Below are positions 25,773-38,139 of a stretch of DNA of 64,000 bases, in pieces. The stretch is from Apium graveolens (lineage: Eukaryota; Streptophyta; Magnoliopsida; Apiales; Apiaceae): the NCBI RefSeq assembly GCF_009905375.1, contig NC_133656.1:231473739-231537738 (forward strand), in the 5' to 3' direction. The translations under genes were made by a program, and so were the position numbers. Positions within the stretch are counted from its first letter, which is position 1, and each line of letters begins with the position of its first letter. Under the pieces are notes generated by a model. The model was given only the letters and a program-made list of their open reading frames with translations. It did not search any database and had not been told where the DNA came from.

Positions 25773-27810
25773 TTTGATATCTATAATGTTTAAAATACAT
25801 AAGATAAATTAGTTTATATATGATTATTAAATTATGTTCAAGTGAATATTCATATATATTCAAAATATATATCTCCCACTATTTTATCAAATTAATAGCC
25901 CTAACTATTAATTCAGAAAGAGTATCTTCTATATACTTTCTAGTGAGCCAAGATCCAAATTTTCACAACGTTTTAGTTCAGCTTTGGCTTTACTCCTAAA
26001 ACATGATTCAATAAGGTAGACGACATTTGTCAATTATATCAACTATATAACTCTTGGATAGTTTAGTGGAACAACATTTATTCTTATTTATCCAATAAAT
26101 CTCACCAAACTCTATGCCTCTAAGTTCACAATCCTATTGTGGTAACTTAGTTAAGTTAAAACCCAAAGGTCTAAAAGTATCATATACTTCAACACGCCGT
26201 CCCACGATAGATGAGAGTACTTTGCTCCGACGAACACACTCCTTATCGATCTAGGGGTTAACGCGTTGGACATATTGAAAGGCATCTAAATAACTTAATA
26301 TAAACATTAGGGTTTTGTTAGTATTATAACGATCATGATCCCATCATAAAGAGATTCCCAATTTTTCCTTGAATAAAATACTTCAAATCAATACTCGTCA
26401 TTGGTTTGATTTCCAGGTAGTGAAGGAGTCACATCGGTCTCGCTTAAAACCCACAGCCTTACAAGTTTTATGAACCCGTTGTTGACAAAATCGCCCCATG
26501 TCAGAAATAAAGAAGATTCGTATTTCATTCCGTGTTTCATAAACACGAGAATCTTATAATCGTTTGTAAATTTTAAAATCTTGAGTCGTTACAGATTTTA
26601 TCTTGTTTAGGCATGGCATGGGTGACGTATCTAATACATACATTCATGCATGATTAATCTAATTAGAGCATGCAACATTAACTATTCTATACATACATTC
26701 ATACATCAATATATAATGTGCAATAAAGTAAATATGTTTGGTTATGGCCCCATCCTATGTGATCTTTATCAAGCTCATGATAAAGTTCAAGGTCAATCTA
26801 ATATGGTGATGGAAATAAATGTAACTACTTATTACATAAATCTTCTTCTTTGTTTAGACTTCTTGTATGCCTCGTCTTCTTCTTTGAATCACCTCTATTG
26901 GATAGCCTTCTTGAGTCTTCAATAACATTACATGATTGAAAGTAAAACTAATCTAATGAACTTACAAGAATAACTCGAGTTACATTCGAGATTTATGATT
27001 ACAAAGATTGACCAAGTCGTATTTAAAACCAAAACCAAAACCATTACACTAAGGTCGAAAGGCCATAACCATCCACCATGCTCATACAACACATAAAAGC
27101 ATGTTAAAACACATAATCTGATCTTAACATATCATATTATCCATGATCTAATCATAAAAAAAAATATGACAAAAATCAGACAAATCAGAATCAAATAAGA
27201 AAAACAAGAATCACTGTTTACGGGCAGTAAACAATGTCAAACGCCTTACAGACGAGTCGTTGATATATCAGTTTTGTTCAGACGCTCGTTTACCTATGAA
27301 ATAGGGTATTCTTTTGCGTAAATCGGACACCAGACCCAGATTTCAGCAAATCTGCAGCAGCCAATTCAGAATCCGTATCTAATATGATTCTCATAATTAG
27401 AACAAACATAAATCATGTATATATCAGTATATATACAGATTACATAATCATCTTATGATTATACAACTCACATGAATATCATATATTCAAAACCATACAT
27501 ATACAAGCATATTATTTCAACATTAAATCATGGCGAATCACGTACATGCTCATATATCGAAAATGGTTAAACACATAAACAAATTAAAAACTTTTCGCAA
27601 GTAGCTCGGATCCCATTGAAGGGTTTTTAGCACATAAACGAAACGAAAACATAAATTTAATTAATAAAAAATCGAAACCCTCCACAGGATCCATGCGAAA
27701 AATAATATTTAATTCGTAGTTCAGTATGTTTACCTTAAGAAGCTTTATGTTAATGGAAAGATGGAGGTCTTGAATGATCACCACGTAGCCCGTCGCTGGA
27801 ACGATCTACG
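25773..27810 (-). other. Probable 5' untranslated leader of copia copy A
   Basis: This lies between the gag start of copy A and the point where element C coding sequence resumes. It has no coding region that I recognise and no match to the A/B LTR, so the 5' LTR is lost or very different. It may be a long leader of copy A, but flanking unrelated DNA cannot be excluded. Confidence 0.35.
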
Positions 27811-28438
27811 CCTTGAAGGTATCCACACGAATGATCGCCACTGCAAATAAACTTGAAGTAAACACTACTGAAAAGTCTGTGGATATTTCAAGCTATAGAG
27901 GCATGGTTGGTTCACTTTTATATTTAACAGCCAGTAGGCCAGATATAATATTTGCTACTTATCTTTGTGCTAGATTTCAGGTTGATCCTAGAGAATCTCA
28001 TTTAGTAGCTATTAAGAGAATTTTCAGATATCTTAAGGGAACACCAAAACTTGGCATTTGGTATCCTAGAGATTTTGGTTTCAATCTAACTGGTTACTCA
28101 GATGCAGATTATGAAGGTTGTAAAATAGATAGAAAAAGTACAACAGAAACCTGTTAATTTCTAGGAAACAAGCTAGTATCATGGTTCAGTAAAAAGAAAA
28201 ATTCAGTCTCCACTTCTACAACTGAGGCTGAATATATAGCTATTGATAGCTGTTGTGCACAGATTTTATGGATGAAAAATCAACTTTTAAACTATGGTAT
28301 ACATGTGAATAAGATTCCTATTTTCTGTGATAACAAAAGTGTCGTTGTAATCACTAAGAATCCAGTACTGCATTTAAGGACCAAGCACATTGACATCAAG
28401 TACCATTTTATTAAAGAGCATGTCATGAATGATTCTGT
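27811..28438 (+). pseudogene. pol: RT end and RNase H fragment of element C
   Basis: The plus-strand frame reads SVDISSYRGMVGSLLYLTAS and then SRPDIIFATYLCARFQVDP, followed by GYSDADYEGCKIDRKST (RNase H entry), a stop at 28156-28158, and in the same frame FLGNKLVSWFSKKKN, STTEAEYIAI and FCDNKSVVVITKNPV ending in KHIDIKYHFIKEHVMND. These are the standard C-terminal landmarks of SIRE-type copia pol, with RNase H acidic residues in the DAD, TEAEY and CDN blocks. It is cut at about 28438 by copy B. TAA at the stop would be CAA before a C-to-T change. Confidence 0.8.
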
Positions 28439-28445
28439 GCGTTCT

Positions 28446-29733
28446 TGAGGCCGCCTTATTGCTCTCTCTATCTCTCTTCAAGCTGCTAGGGTTTATGTTT
28501 TATCAAATAAAACGTGTAACCCTAATTCTATTAGAAAAAGATATTATATAAGCAAGAGATAATGGGCCTCCAACCCTAAACTTAATTTTAGAGTTATTAT
28601 TATTATTAAATTCAAAATTCTAATTATTGTATTATTAAGTCTCACTTAATCATCCAATAACTTAATTTCGGATTTAATATTAAATTCGAATTTCCTATTT
28701 ATTTAATTATTAAGTCACACTTAATTAATAACTAATAATTTTAATTACTTACATTTAATTTAAATCCATATTTAAATTAAATAATCCTCCAAACATTCTT
28801 TGTGCGACCCTTTAGGTTATTATTACGTTGACAACAATTTTAAATCTAATTTAAAATCATAAATAATGAGCGGCATCTAGTAATACACCATGTTAAGTAA
28901 TAATAATTAAATCGGCGATCGATTAAACTTTTTGTGTATAATGTACAATGTACTATAATCCTTTTAACCATATATTATAGATTAAACTCGAGGCATGTTA
29001 TATGTCATCCTCTTCATAATTTAATCCAGGTTTCTTGATCGATGAGTAGACTATAACATCAAATTAACATTTGAGCATGGCCATGCATTTCATAGTCTAA
29101 CTCAAACAAGAGGCCAATAATATCACTCCTAAAATAGGAGGGTTAAATCCTTTCTAGATCATTCAAATTTCTCATATGATTCATAATATACCCAATATAC
29201 ACTTTTATCATCACCCGGTCAAAGGTAACTTTTAATGCAACCAAAGTATATTAATTCTCATATAGAAATATAATGATTTCAAGTCTAAGGATCAATACAT
29301 CATTATCACTGTGAGAATTACTTATGACACAACAGACATGTAGAATCTCACATTGGGTCTTCCAGCACCATGTATATAATACATGTGCCTGTGTTTTGAC
29401 TTTAGTATCACTATACCTATGATCAATGAGATGTGATCATCAGTCAACATTCACACTAGTCTTAATGTATTATTATTGTCCCTTAATAATAATACTCGAC
29501 TAAGGATCTTTAGGAATATCGATACTATTCTCATAATCTCATTTCTAAGTCACGTACTTAGAGATATAAAATTACATATCATATTCCAAGGACATTTATT
29601 AATCTAACATCTTATCGCAGAAAATAAAGATATAATAAATTACTAAATAATAATCCGTATAATCAGAATTAATAATCCAAATGTTTCATAATATAAACAT
29701 AATAGTGTTGTCTCTAGGGCACAAACACTAACA
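28446..29733 (-). repeat. 3' LTR of copia copy B
   Basis: 1288 bp, minus-strand start TGTTAGTGTTTGTGCCC at 29733 after a polypurine tract. The plus-strand left edge TGAGGCCGCC abuts the interrupted RNase H of element C. It is nearly identical to the copy A LTR over the shared ~1.0 kb. The right edge of copy B is not an LTR, so no target duplication can be read. Confidence 0.75.
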
Positions 29734-31012
29734 ATCTCTCACTTGCACCAGAGCCAATCACCCAGATATCTAATACCCATGGAACTAGTATGACTTTCGT
29801 GCTTTTGCTGCGACAAAGCCTTAGTCAGTGGGTCTGCAACATTATCATCAATATGCACTTTACATATATATATATCTCCTCCATACACCAAGAATGAATC
29901 TTTAGTCCTTTTCAAGTACTTAAGAATATTCTTGACTGCTATCCAGTGACCCTCGCCAGGATTAGACTGGTATCTGCTCGTTATGCTCAAGGCATACGAA
30001 ACATCAGGCCGAGTACATATCATCTCATACATTATAGATCCAATTGCCGAAACATATGGAACTTTGCTCATACGACCCTTATCATCTAATGATTTAGGGC
30101 AGTTGTCTTTTGAGATCAATATCCCAAGAGACATTGGGACATATCCTCTTTTTGCCTCTTGCATCCCGAAATGATGCAATACTTTGTCAATGTATGTACT
30201 CTGACTTAGGCCGATTAATTTCCTTGATCTATCTCTATAGATCTTGATCCCTAATATATAGGTAGCATCTCCTAAGTCCTTCATCGAGAAACTATTTCCC
30301 AACCAAGTCTTTAACAGCCTGTAGAGAAGGTATGTCATTCCCTATTAGTAATATGTCATCTACATATAGTACTAGGAATGCCACGTGGCTCCCACTAACC
30401 TTCTTGTAAACACATGGTTCATCTTCATTTTGAATAAAGCCAAATTCTTTGACTGTTTCATCAAAATCACGATTCCATCTCCTTGAGGCTTGCTTCAATC
30501 CATAAATAGATCGAAGCAACTTACAGACCATCTTAGCAAACTTGGGATTGACAAAACCCTCAGGTTGTATCATGTATACATCCTCTTCAAGGCTCCCATT
30601 TAAGAAAGCGGTTTTGACATCCATTTGCCAAATCTCATAGTCGTAGTAAGCAGCTATTGCTAGCAAAATCATGATGGACTTCACCATAGCAACTGGTGAA
30701 AAGGTCTCATCATAGTCTATACCATGAACTTGTTTGAAACCTTTTGCCACCAGTCGCGCTTTATAGGTCTGTACTTTACCATCCATGTCAGTTTTCTTCT
30801 TGAAAACCCACTTGCACCCTATAGGTTTTACCCCTTCAGGTGGATCAACTAAAGTCCATACTTTATTTTGATACATGGATTCCATTTCGTATTTCATGGC
30901 CTCTAGCCATTTCTCGGAGTCTGAACTGTTCATAGCATCTTGGTAGGTAAGAGGTTCATCATTATCTATAAGCATTACATCATCATCTTGAGTCAAGAAA
31001 AATCCATAATAT
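29734..31012 (-). pseudogene. pol: Partial pol (RT) of copia copy B
   Basis: On the minus strand it opens inside the linker before RT (TQDDDVMLIDNDEPLTYQD), with the RT core present (CKWVFKKKTDMDGKVQTYKA; MDVKTAFLNGSLEEDVY; FLVLYVDDILLIGND). It shifts frame near 30290-30340 and continues (GNSFSMKDLGDATYILGIKI). It then jumps from DSFLVYGGD straight to CKVHIDDNVADPLTKALS, so RNase H is deleted at the same place as in copy A. Gag, protease and integrase are absent: sequence breaks at 31012 into element C DNA. A truncated, inactive copia copy. Confidence 0.8.
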
Positions 31013-34000
31013 CTTCACAGACCCATTTAGATAGTGAGAGGCTACATGCAGAGGTAGACCTTGATGACACTATTACAAACATGGGGGATTCATAAGTTTT
31101 TACTGAAGACCCCATGGATACTTCTAATGCACCTTCATATGCAAAACAATCTTCACAGACTGAAAGGTTTGAGGGTAGTACTCCAGAGGGGGAGCTATCT
31201 TAATCCTCTCCAATTTAATTGGAGGTTCCTCGTGTAGGGACAACTCCCCTCACAACCTTAACAGATATTGCCTTGACAGTTGAAGCTAGGAGTGCAATTG
31301 CCCATGATCCTGTCATAGGGGAGGCAAGCATAGCACATTCAAGTGCCAGTGTGTTGCAAGACACACAAGGGTTTGAGGCTGGTGTACATGATAGTAACCC
31401 AATCAAATTCCCTCCAATTCAATTGGAGGTTTTCACTACAAGTGGAGGACAACACACTGTCAAAACCATAGAGCCATCTGTGAGTAAAACTGTGACCCCA
31501 GTCACAGGTGTTTCTGATGAACCTACCACCTCACAACCTCAACAACCTCACATACTTTCTTAGTGGCTGCAAGAATCTGCTTCTCAACCAGCTTCTATAG
31601 ATGATCTACTAGTAGAGCAGATATCTGGACTGACCAACATCTCACAGCATCTCTTGACTTCAAATATGAGCAATCAGGACTATCAAGCTCTCATGCTTGC
31701 TTACAATGAAGAGGTTGATGAGCAAAAGGAGAAAATTATCAATGATGCTGAGCCAGATGGGAATGTGGATGCATGGCTGTCTGATGACTTTCCCTGGGAG
31801 ATGAATCAAGTTCTGTCCAGATTCAGAGAAGAGCATATTACTATTCTGGGAAGCAATGTAAAAGACTTGAGTCCAGAAGCTGTCTATGATGCCATTACAG
31901 ATGTATACAAAGTTCAGCTCAAAACATTTCATCTGTTTGGTAAAGCTATTGAAATCAAGCTTACTGGCCATAAAGACAGAATTAGGAAACTAGTGAATGA
32001 GAAAATGGACAAGATCATACCATCTCAAGAGAAGATCTCTTCTAAATTCAAGCATTTTTCAGAGCAAATGGCTAGGATGGATCTTGCCTCTATTGAGAAG
32101 GAAGTCAAAAACCTCAAACTATCCTTCGTCAATCTCCATACAGTGGTCCAACAACAAATTACTCACTCAAATGAGACCAAGGTCCAGCTGGATCAACTTC
32201 ACCAGAGCAGATTTAAGCCTTCAGCTTTGCTAATGGAAGGAATCAAACAGGCTGTAGAAGAACACTTTGGCACATCTAGCAGCTCTTATCAGCTTGGATC
32301 CACTTTAACAAATCTTCAAATTCAGTCTCTACAAGGTCAAGTCACAACATTGCAAGACTCCAACTCTTCTCTCACTGCACAGGTTCAGGCCTTGACATCT
32401 CTTGTCAAGAGCCAACAAACAGATATCCAAACCCTGGTGGACTCCCATAAGCATCTTCAAATGCAGAATTCCATAGCCTTGGGAGCCATCATGGGTAAAC
32501 TCAACATACCACTACCTTTTTTGCCTGAACAATTAAGGCCTGAAATTCCTACTCCCCTTCTAATGCATGTCAACAAGACTAAGAAGGAGATAGAGGCTAG
32601 GTTGACACGATCAAGGTCATCTCAACAGCAAGTCCTGAGTGCTGAAAAGAAATCTAAAGAAGTTGATATTGACATGGAGAGACTTATTAGGGCTACTGAA
32701 GGACCTAGTATGAGCAGAGAGTTTGTTGAACTACTCACAGCTCTAAAAGATTCTCTTAATAATAATCACTTCACATACAAGAAGGCCCTGGATAAGACAA
32801 TCAATTTCATAAGAGTGATCGTGGTCAATCCGGACAACTTTTTGGACAAGAAAATAGTGATCAATGCAAATGACTCGGGGATAGACATATATATACACGT
32901 GTCCCTAAATTACCTTCTCTCAAGGAGGTCATCTGAGTTAGATATCTTCATCAGCAAAGTCAAAGTTATATAACTCATGAAGATACCTTGCTATTGACTG
33001 AATTGAGGGATGCTCAAAGGGCTGCTTTTCTTGAAGCATATTTACAGCCAAACAAGGGCATAACATACATCTGTCCAAACACCAATCAATTCAAACATTT
33101 TCAGATTCCCAAACACTGTGTCATGAGCAACAAGAAGCCTATCATGATCCTAGGAATTGGCCTAAGAGCTAAGAAAAATAAGAACAATGATGATATGGAA
33201 ATGATAAAGCTATTGAGTATATATTCGGAAAATGCAGAAGCCAACTTGCCCAAAACTCAAATCAACAAGGATGACTTGGATGATGATAAGAAGAAGAAAA
33301 ATGATCAAAATCCTTCTGGCTCAAATCCAAGTCAGTCCAGTAAGCCATCTGGCAGCAAGGGTGGAGAGAAGAAGAAGGAGGATGACAAGAAAGATGAAGA
33401 AAGGAGGAGAAGAGGTGAGAAGAAGAGCAGAAAGCCTCATGATGATTCAGAAACTCAGAAAACCCTAAAAATCCAAACACAACCAACTCAAACCTCAGCC
33501 CAACCTACAACATCAACTATCTCGAACATTAAACCTTCCCAACCATCTAAGCCAAAATTTCTATATAAACAAATAACCAATTCTTTCCTAAAAATTCCAA
33601 TCACCTCAAGCCAAACTAATCTCAAAAAAATGACAACCCTACCTTTAGCCAAACCTTCACTAAAATTCAAGCTCAAATCTGTTGGGAGAAAACCTAAGAA
33701 AGTCAAGCCTACAAAGAAAAGAGTAGTCACTGAAAGGGCCATCTGAAATTGCTTTAAGGAATCTGACTTTCTGCCTCTAAATTGGTGCATCTCAGATGAA
33801 GACCATTTCCAATTTCTAGATGAGGAAATTGTTAAAGTTTGGATTGTATCCTTGAGAGAAGTTAGAATTTATTTTGAGGATAGTACATCACTCTTCTAGA
33901 TAAAAGTTTAATGGATTCTTTGGCTCCCACAAAAATTAAGAGAGTGATAACTTTGTTAAAAGACAAGGATACTGCTACAAGGGCATGGGGATCATCTCTA

Positions 34001-34312
34001 GCTGAATGGTTGATTGAAAGGGAGGAAACAAAGAAAAGAAATGAGGCTGAAGCTGAAGAAAGAAGAAGGAAGCATGATGAAGAAATAGACATGTACATAA
34101 AAATATCAGAAGAGTTGAAAGCAAAAGTAATGAGCAAAATTTCTAAAGATGGGAGATTTCTAAACATCAAAGCTGGTGGATTCTCAAGATTCTGCCTAGA
34201 GGTTCTGGACAATGGTTATCCTAAGGCAGCAAGAAAAAAACTTGTAGAAGCTCTAAGTGCACTTATCATAGAAGAACTTGAAATTCTTGACCATTTGAAG
34301 GATAAACTTTGA
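31013..34312 (+). pseudogene. Extra 3' coding region of element C, coiled-coil rich
   Basis: A decayed reading frame follows pol and precedes the polypurine tract. The frame THLDSERLHAEVDLDD runs from 31021 through in-frame stops at about 31096, 31201, 31216 and 31564 to a stop at 32971-32973. It resumes one frame over at 32988 (TELRDAQRAAFLEAYLQP) to 33746 and again at 33911 (APTKIKRVITLLKDKD) to 34312. Contents in order: a Pro/Thr/Ser-rich part; a helical, heptad-rich part (31700-32800, with KVQLDQLHQS and TSLVKSQQTDIQTL); a conserved-looking block (YICPNTNQFKHFQIPKH); a Lys/Asp/Glu-rich low-complexity segment; and a charged coiled coil (EERRRKHDEEIDMYIKI). No signal peptide or membrane segment is seen, which argues against a true envelope role. 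SIRE-type elements are known to carry an extra ORF here; its function is unknown. Confidence 0.6.
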
Positions 34313-34505
34313 GAAGAAGCAGATGTAAAAACTGTCTTTACCCGAGTCATGTAATCATTGAACCTTGTGAATCTTATGTTGTACAAGTTGTAATTCTATC
34401 AAGCTCTATGTATTAATTTTATTCTCCATCATTTCAAACTTGGGGTTAGTCTTGTTAACATGCATGAATTTGTGTTAAACAATCTTCTCACAAATTGGGG
34501 GAGAT

Positions 34506-35752
34506 TGTTGTAAAAGACATGCCTGTACTTTAACAAGACTAAGATATTTTGTCAACCCTAAGTAAGTTGTATTGTTATCTTAATCTGTATTTTGTATTTG
34601 TAACATTTAAAATCTGTAAAAATATCAAAGGAGCAGACTGAAGCCTTTTTCTATAAATAACATCAAGCCTAAGAATTCTATCCTGAAAGAAGATAAAAAA
34701 GATCATGCCTCAGAAGAATTATGAAGAAGCTTGGAGTTGAATAAAGCTATTTTAGGAAAAATACTCTAAGTCAAGATCTCTACAAGTCAAAGATTTAACA
34801 TTATAGAGAAGTCATTCAAGAACTCCAGAATGGCTTATCGAGAAGTCACGAAAGCTACTAGAGAACTCAGTGAGATATCGACAAGTCAAGAAGACATGAA
34901 GGTTGGAGATATCAACAAGTCATTTCTTCACTAGAGAACTCAGAGTTATCGACAAGTCTATATTCATTAGAGAACTCTGAGTTATCGATAAATCTAAGTC
35001 TACTAGAGAACTCAGAGATATCGATAAGTCTAAATTCACTAGAGAACTAAGAGACATCGACAAATTAAATTTTGACTAGAGAACTCTGAGATATCGACAA
35101 GTTAAATTTGACTAGAGAACTCTGAGATATCGACAAGTCAAGAAGCTACTAGAGAACTAAGAGTTATCGATAAGTCAAAGTGAAGATGTGAAGACTAGAG
35201 ATCTCGACAAGCCAAAATTCTCTTATAGAGAACTAAAGACCTCTACAAGTCAAACTAAATATAGAGTACTAGAGATCTCGATAAGCCAATATACTTATCG
35301 AGATGTCAGGTGCTCTATAGACCTAAAACTGGAGATCTCGAGGTAAAATCTCAAAGTACAAGTTGCAGATTAGTTCAATATTCAAGATTAACAATCAACA
35401 AACAATCCAAACAGCTGGATTGACAAGTCTACAAAAAGCAGCTTGAAGAATGTGCAAGATCAATTGTAAAGATTAACTGACACAGGAAGATCAAAGTGAA
35501 CACGGGATGCTAAAGATATGCTAAGCCAAAAATGAAAGATCTACTTTTCTATAAATAGAAATGACAAGTGAGAGTTTAAAAAAGCTAATAACATGTCTTA
35601 TTACACACTGTGTAAACCAGCAGTTAACTGAGTTATAAAGTTAACACTGGTCCTTAGTCAGTTGTAACAATTTAGATAAAATTTCTTGTAACACTCGCAA
35701 GAAGAAGCTAAGCTCTTTATCAACAAATAGTCTAGAAATTTTGTAGCAAAAC
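34506..35752 (+). repeat. Right LTR of element C, 3' truncated
   Basis: It starts TGTTGTAAAAGACATGCC right after the polypurine tract at 34495-34504. It follows the left LTR almost base for base, including the ~38-bp tandem array at 34800-35300, until GTAGCAAAAC at 35752. The last ~190 bp, including the CA end, are missing and a different repeat follows. Confidence 0.85.
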
Positions 35753-35767
35753 TAGGGGTGAGTATCA

Positions 35768-36416
35768 GTCGGTTTGGGCGGTTTGGAGGGTCCAAACCGA
35801 ACCAAACCGAAGTTAGCGGTTTACTTAAAGTCCAATCCGAAACCAAACCGTTAGGTGGAAAAACCAAACCCAACCAATCCGTTTAAAACGGTTCGGTTCG
35901 GTTTGGTTTCGGTTTTAACCATTATTTATATAAAACAAAGTTGAAAATTAAATTAAACTTGAACTTGTAAATAAGACTCGAAAGTTTGTTTCATATTATA
36001 GAATTATATTTTTTATTATAATCATATTCAAAAAGATTATATAAATATTATGACTTTGAGACATTAAAAAAGGTAAGAAGACGAGAAAAATACGACCAAC
36101 TCTCATACTTTTATTGAATAAAAATAAAAATAATGAAAACATAACACATACATAAATATTAATATCTTAGAATAAAATATTAAGATTAGTTCTTTTACAT
36201 GTTCTAGTTTACACTTATGTTATAAATTATAAAATTATTATTAATTGCACATTACTAATATATGCATATTATTATTTCATTCTAAATATGCGGTTCGGTT
36301 CGGTTTGGTTATTTCGGTCGGTTTGGAGGTAAAAATCGAAACCAAATCGAAAAAATTCGGTTTTTAAAATGTCAATCCAAATCGAACCAAACTGTTAGTA
36401 AACCGTAAAATTCGGT
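35768..36416. repeat. AACCGAACC-rich foldback element
   Basis: Both ends are packed with the words GGTTTGG, AACCGAACC and GGTTCGG in opposite orientation (35768-35920 and 36290-36416), with an AT-rich middle. The flanks share TGAGTATCA (35759-35767 and 36417-36425), a possible 9-bp target duplication. The upstream TAGGGGTG also resembles an hAT-type end, so the class (Mutator-like or hAT) is open. It has no coding capacity. Confidence 0.5.
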
Positions 36417-36811
36417 TGAGTATCAAATCAGCAAGTAATTAAATTAGACTTTTTCTAAAATTAAATTCTTCTCATATAATAAAGAAATTATAGCACAACC
36501 TGGATAAGTAAATATTTGATAAACAATTAATCTCGTCAAATTTTTTTTTCGGATACAATATAATTGAGATAATATATTATTGATCTTGATAAATGAATAA
36601 TCACGATTAATGAACAAATTTTTGAAATCATTTTTGATTTCAAGGGCATTGATTTAATGAAATTTAACTCATGTAAAGCAATTTATTACCATTTATATTA
36701 GGGTACTACTTCAATATAAACTCACTTATAATGAAAATTAGAAATTAAAATAATTTTTTGTAAATTATGTCCAAATATAACACATGTGATATAGAAATTG
36801 ATCAATAATAG
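36417..36811. repeat. Direct repeat, copy 1 (~390 bp)
   Basis: It starts TGAGTATCAAATCAGCAAG and matches 43347-43740 in the same orientation at roughly 93% by eye. The two copies bracket the PAM68-like gene and the NAP1 relic. It is non-coding and may be a dispersed repeat or the scar of a duplication. Confidence 0.75.
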
Positions 36812-36813
36812 TA

Positions 36814-37051
36814 CAGCCGTCCCTCTTATTTTTTTACAGTTTTTTTTCAACACACATTTTAAAGCAACTATAAAGTATACTTCCGTAATTTATTTTTAAA
36901 ATTTTCTTTTTTTGTATAAAAGTTTGAACATTATATTTTTATTTAGAAGAAAAAAAATTTAAAAATAATTATACAACTACATTTAATAAGAGTATTAAAT
37001 TGCGTGCCGAATCCCGTCCCCAATGTAAAGAATTGAGGGGGACGGAGGGAG
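36814..37051. repeat. Stowaway MITE upstream of the PAM68-like gene
   Basis: It is flanked by TA on both sides (36812-36813 and 37052-37053). The ends read CAGCCGTCCCTC and, inverted, CTCCCTCCGTCCCCCTC. It is 238 bp long, non-coding and AT-rich inside. It ends only 90 bp before the start codon at 37142, so it must overlap or adjoin the promoter. Confidence 0.75.
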
Positions 37052-37141
37052 TACAAGATAAGCTTTTTAGTCTGAGCCAAGCATTTTAAACAGACATGTA
37101 GTAAAACAAAACAGCCACCAAACCAGCATCACCCAAAAAAA

Positions 37142-37714
37142 ATGGAAACATGCTCATTTTCTATATCATCACTACCTTTACAATCTCCACCATCATTTCA
37201 CAAATCCAAACACTTGCACTACTTGGCTAAACCCCTACCAAAACCACAAAAAAGAACAGCCTTTTTCGCATCCTTGAATTCACCAAAAGGGTTTGGACCA
37301 TCTCCAAGAAAAACCAACAACCCAAAAAAAGACCTTAAAAAACAAGAAAACAAAGATGAGGAAAATGAGATTGTAGAAAGGAGAGAAGCTGATGTAATAC
37401 CAGAGATAGTGACCAATAGAATGATAAAAAGAATGGGTTTTTCAGTTGGGATTCCTTTGTTTATTGGGCTAATGTTTTTTCCATTGTTTTATTATCTTAA
37501 AGTAGGGTTGAAAGTTGATGTGCCAAGTTGGGTTCCTGTAATAGTGTCATTTGTGTTTTTTGGAACAGCACTTTTGGGAGTGAGTTATGGGATTGTTTCA
37601 TCAAGTTGGGATCCTATGAGAGAAGGTTCTGCTTTGGGTTGGATTGAAGCTCAGAAGAATTGGCCTGTTTTTTGGCAATCAATTAGAGGTGGTTCTGATT
37701 CAAGAAAAAGGTAG
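37142..37714 (+). CDS. PAM68-like chloroplast membrane protein (DUF3464)
   Basis: A single exon of 190 codons. The first ~45 residues are Ser/Pro/Lys-rich with few acids (METCSFSISSLPLQSPPSFH at the start), as in a chloroplast transit peptide. A charged linker (about 62-85) and a basic stretch (TNRMIKRMG) follow, then two membrane spans at about 99-119 and 131-152. The C-terminal segment SSSWDPMREGSALGWIEAQK is the family signature. Two-helix thylakoid proteins of this family act as assembly factors: PAM68 for photosystem II, PAM68L for the NDH complex. I cannot tell which subgroup this is. The frame is complete, with a Stowaway MITE 90 bp upstream and a broken NAP1 copy downstream. Confidence 0.8.
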   Translation: METCSFSISSLPLQSPPSFHKSKHLHYLAKPLPKPQKRTAFFASLNSPKGFGPSPRKTNNPKKDLKKQENKDEENEIVERREADVIPEIVTNRMIKRMGFSVGIPLFIGLMFFPLFYYLKVGLKVDVPSWVPVIVSFVFFGTALLGVSYGIVSSSWDPMREGSALGWIEAQKNWPVFWQSIRGGSDSRKR

Positions 37715-38139
37715 AACAAGTTTCAATCATTGTAATTGTGATGTTTCGTTTTGATTGAATAGCTAATTTATGAGTAATAAGTTACTATTTGATACACTTG
37801 TATTCCTAGTGACCTTATGCTGTGAAACAAACAAGAGATTTTTGATATGAAAACGGTATGCTGCACGTACATTCTGATTGTTGTTTACTAGAATACTAGT
37901 TCAAGGCCTTTGCCGATCACTTACGATTGCAAAAATACCTCGTCGAGTGAAGGCAATTATAACAATTTGCATAGAAATGGAAAAGTAGAGTAGGTTCTTG
38001 CACTCATATAAACTACATTTAGTCTGTAGCAAGTGACATGAGTTGCAATTGTTATAATGCTGCAATGTATAAACTACATTTTGGCATGAAAACTTTGCAA
38101 AGTATATGTTGTGGATCACAACAACTTGATAAAAGTAAC

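Larger units (their letters stand above)
15969..35752 (+). mobile_element. Ty1/copia element C, SIRE/Maximus-like, nested and broken
   Basis: It is bounded by a 1434-bp left LTR and a 1247-bp right LTR (3' end lost). In order it shows a PBS, a gag region, an interruption, an RT/RNase H fragment, a second interruption by copy B, a long extra 3' coding region, a polypurine tract (TTGGGGGAGA at 34495-34504) and the right LTR. The long LTRs, the gag style and the extra ORF between pol and the 3' LTR fit the SIRE/Maximus lineage. Protease, integrase and most of RT are gone. The two LTRs still look about 95% alike by eye, so the insertion is not ancient. Confidence 0.8.

Noticed and set aside
33488..33790. 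100-codon minus-strand frame
   Set aside because: Antisense of the extra coding region of element C, with no independent support.
31654..34312. Reading the extra ORF of element C as a retroviral-type envelope gene
   Set aside because: Only its position fits. No signal peptide, membrane helix or cleavage site is seen, and the content is coiled coil and low-complexity charged sequence.
35753..36425. hAT assignment of the AACCGAACC-rich element from TAGGGGTG
   Set aside because: The opposite end does not carry the inverse of TAGGGGTG and no 8-bp duplication is seen. The 9-bp TGAGTATCA flanks fit better, so the class was left open.
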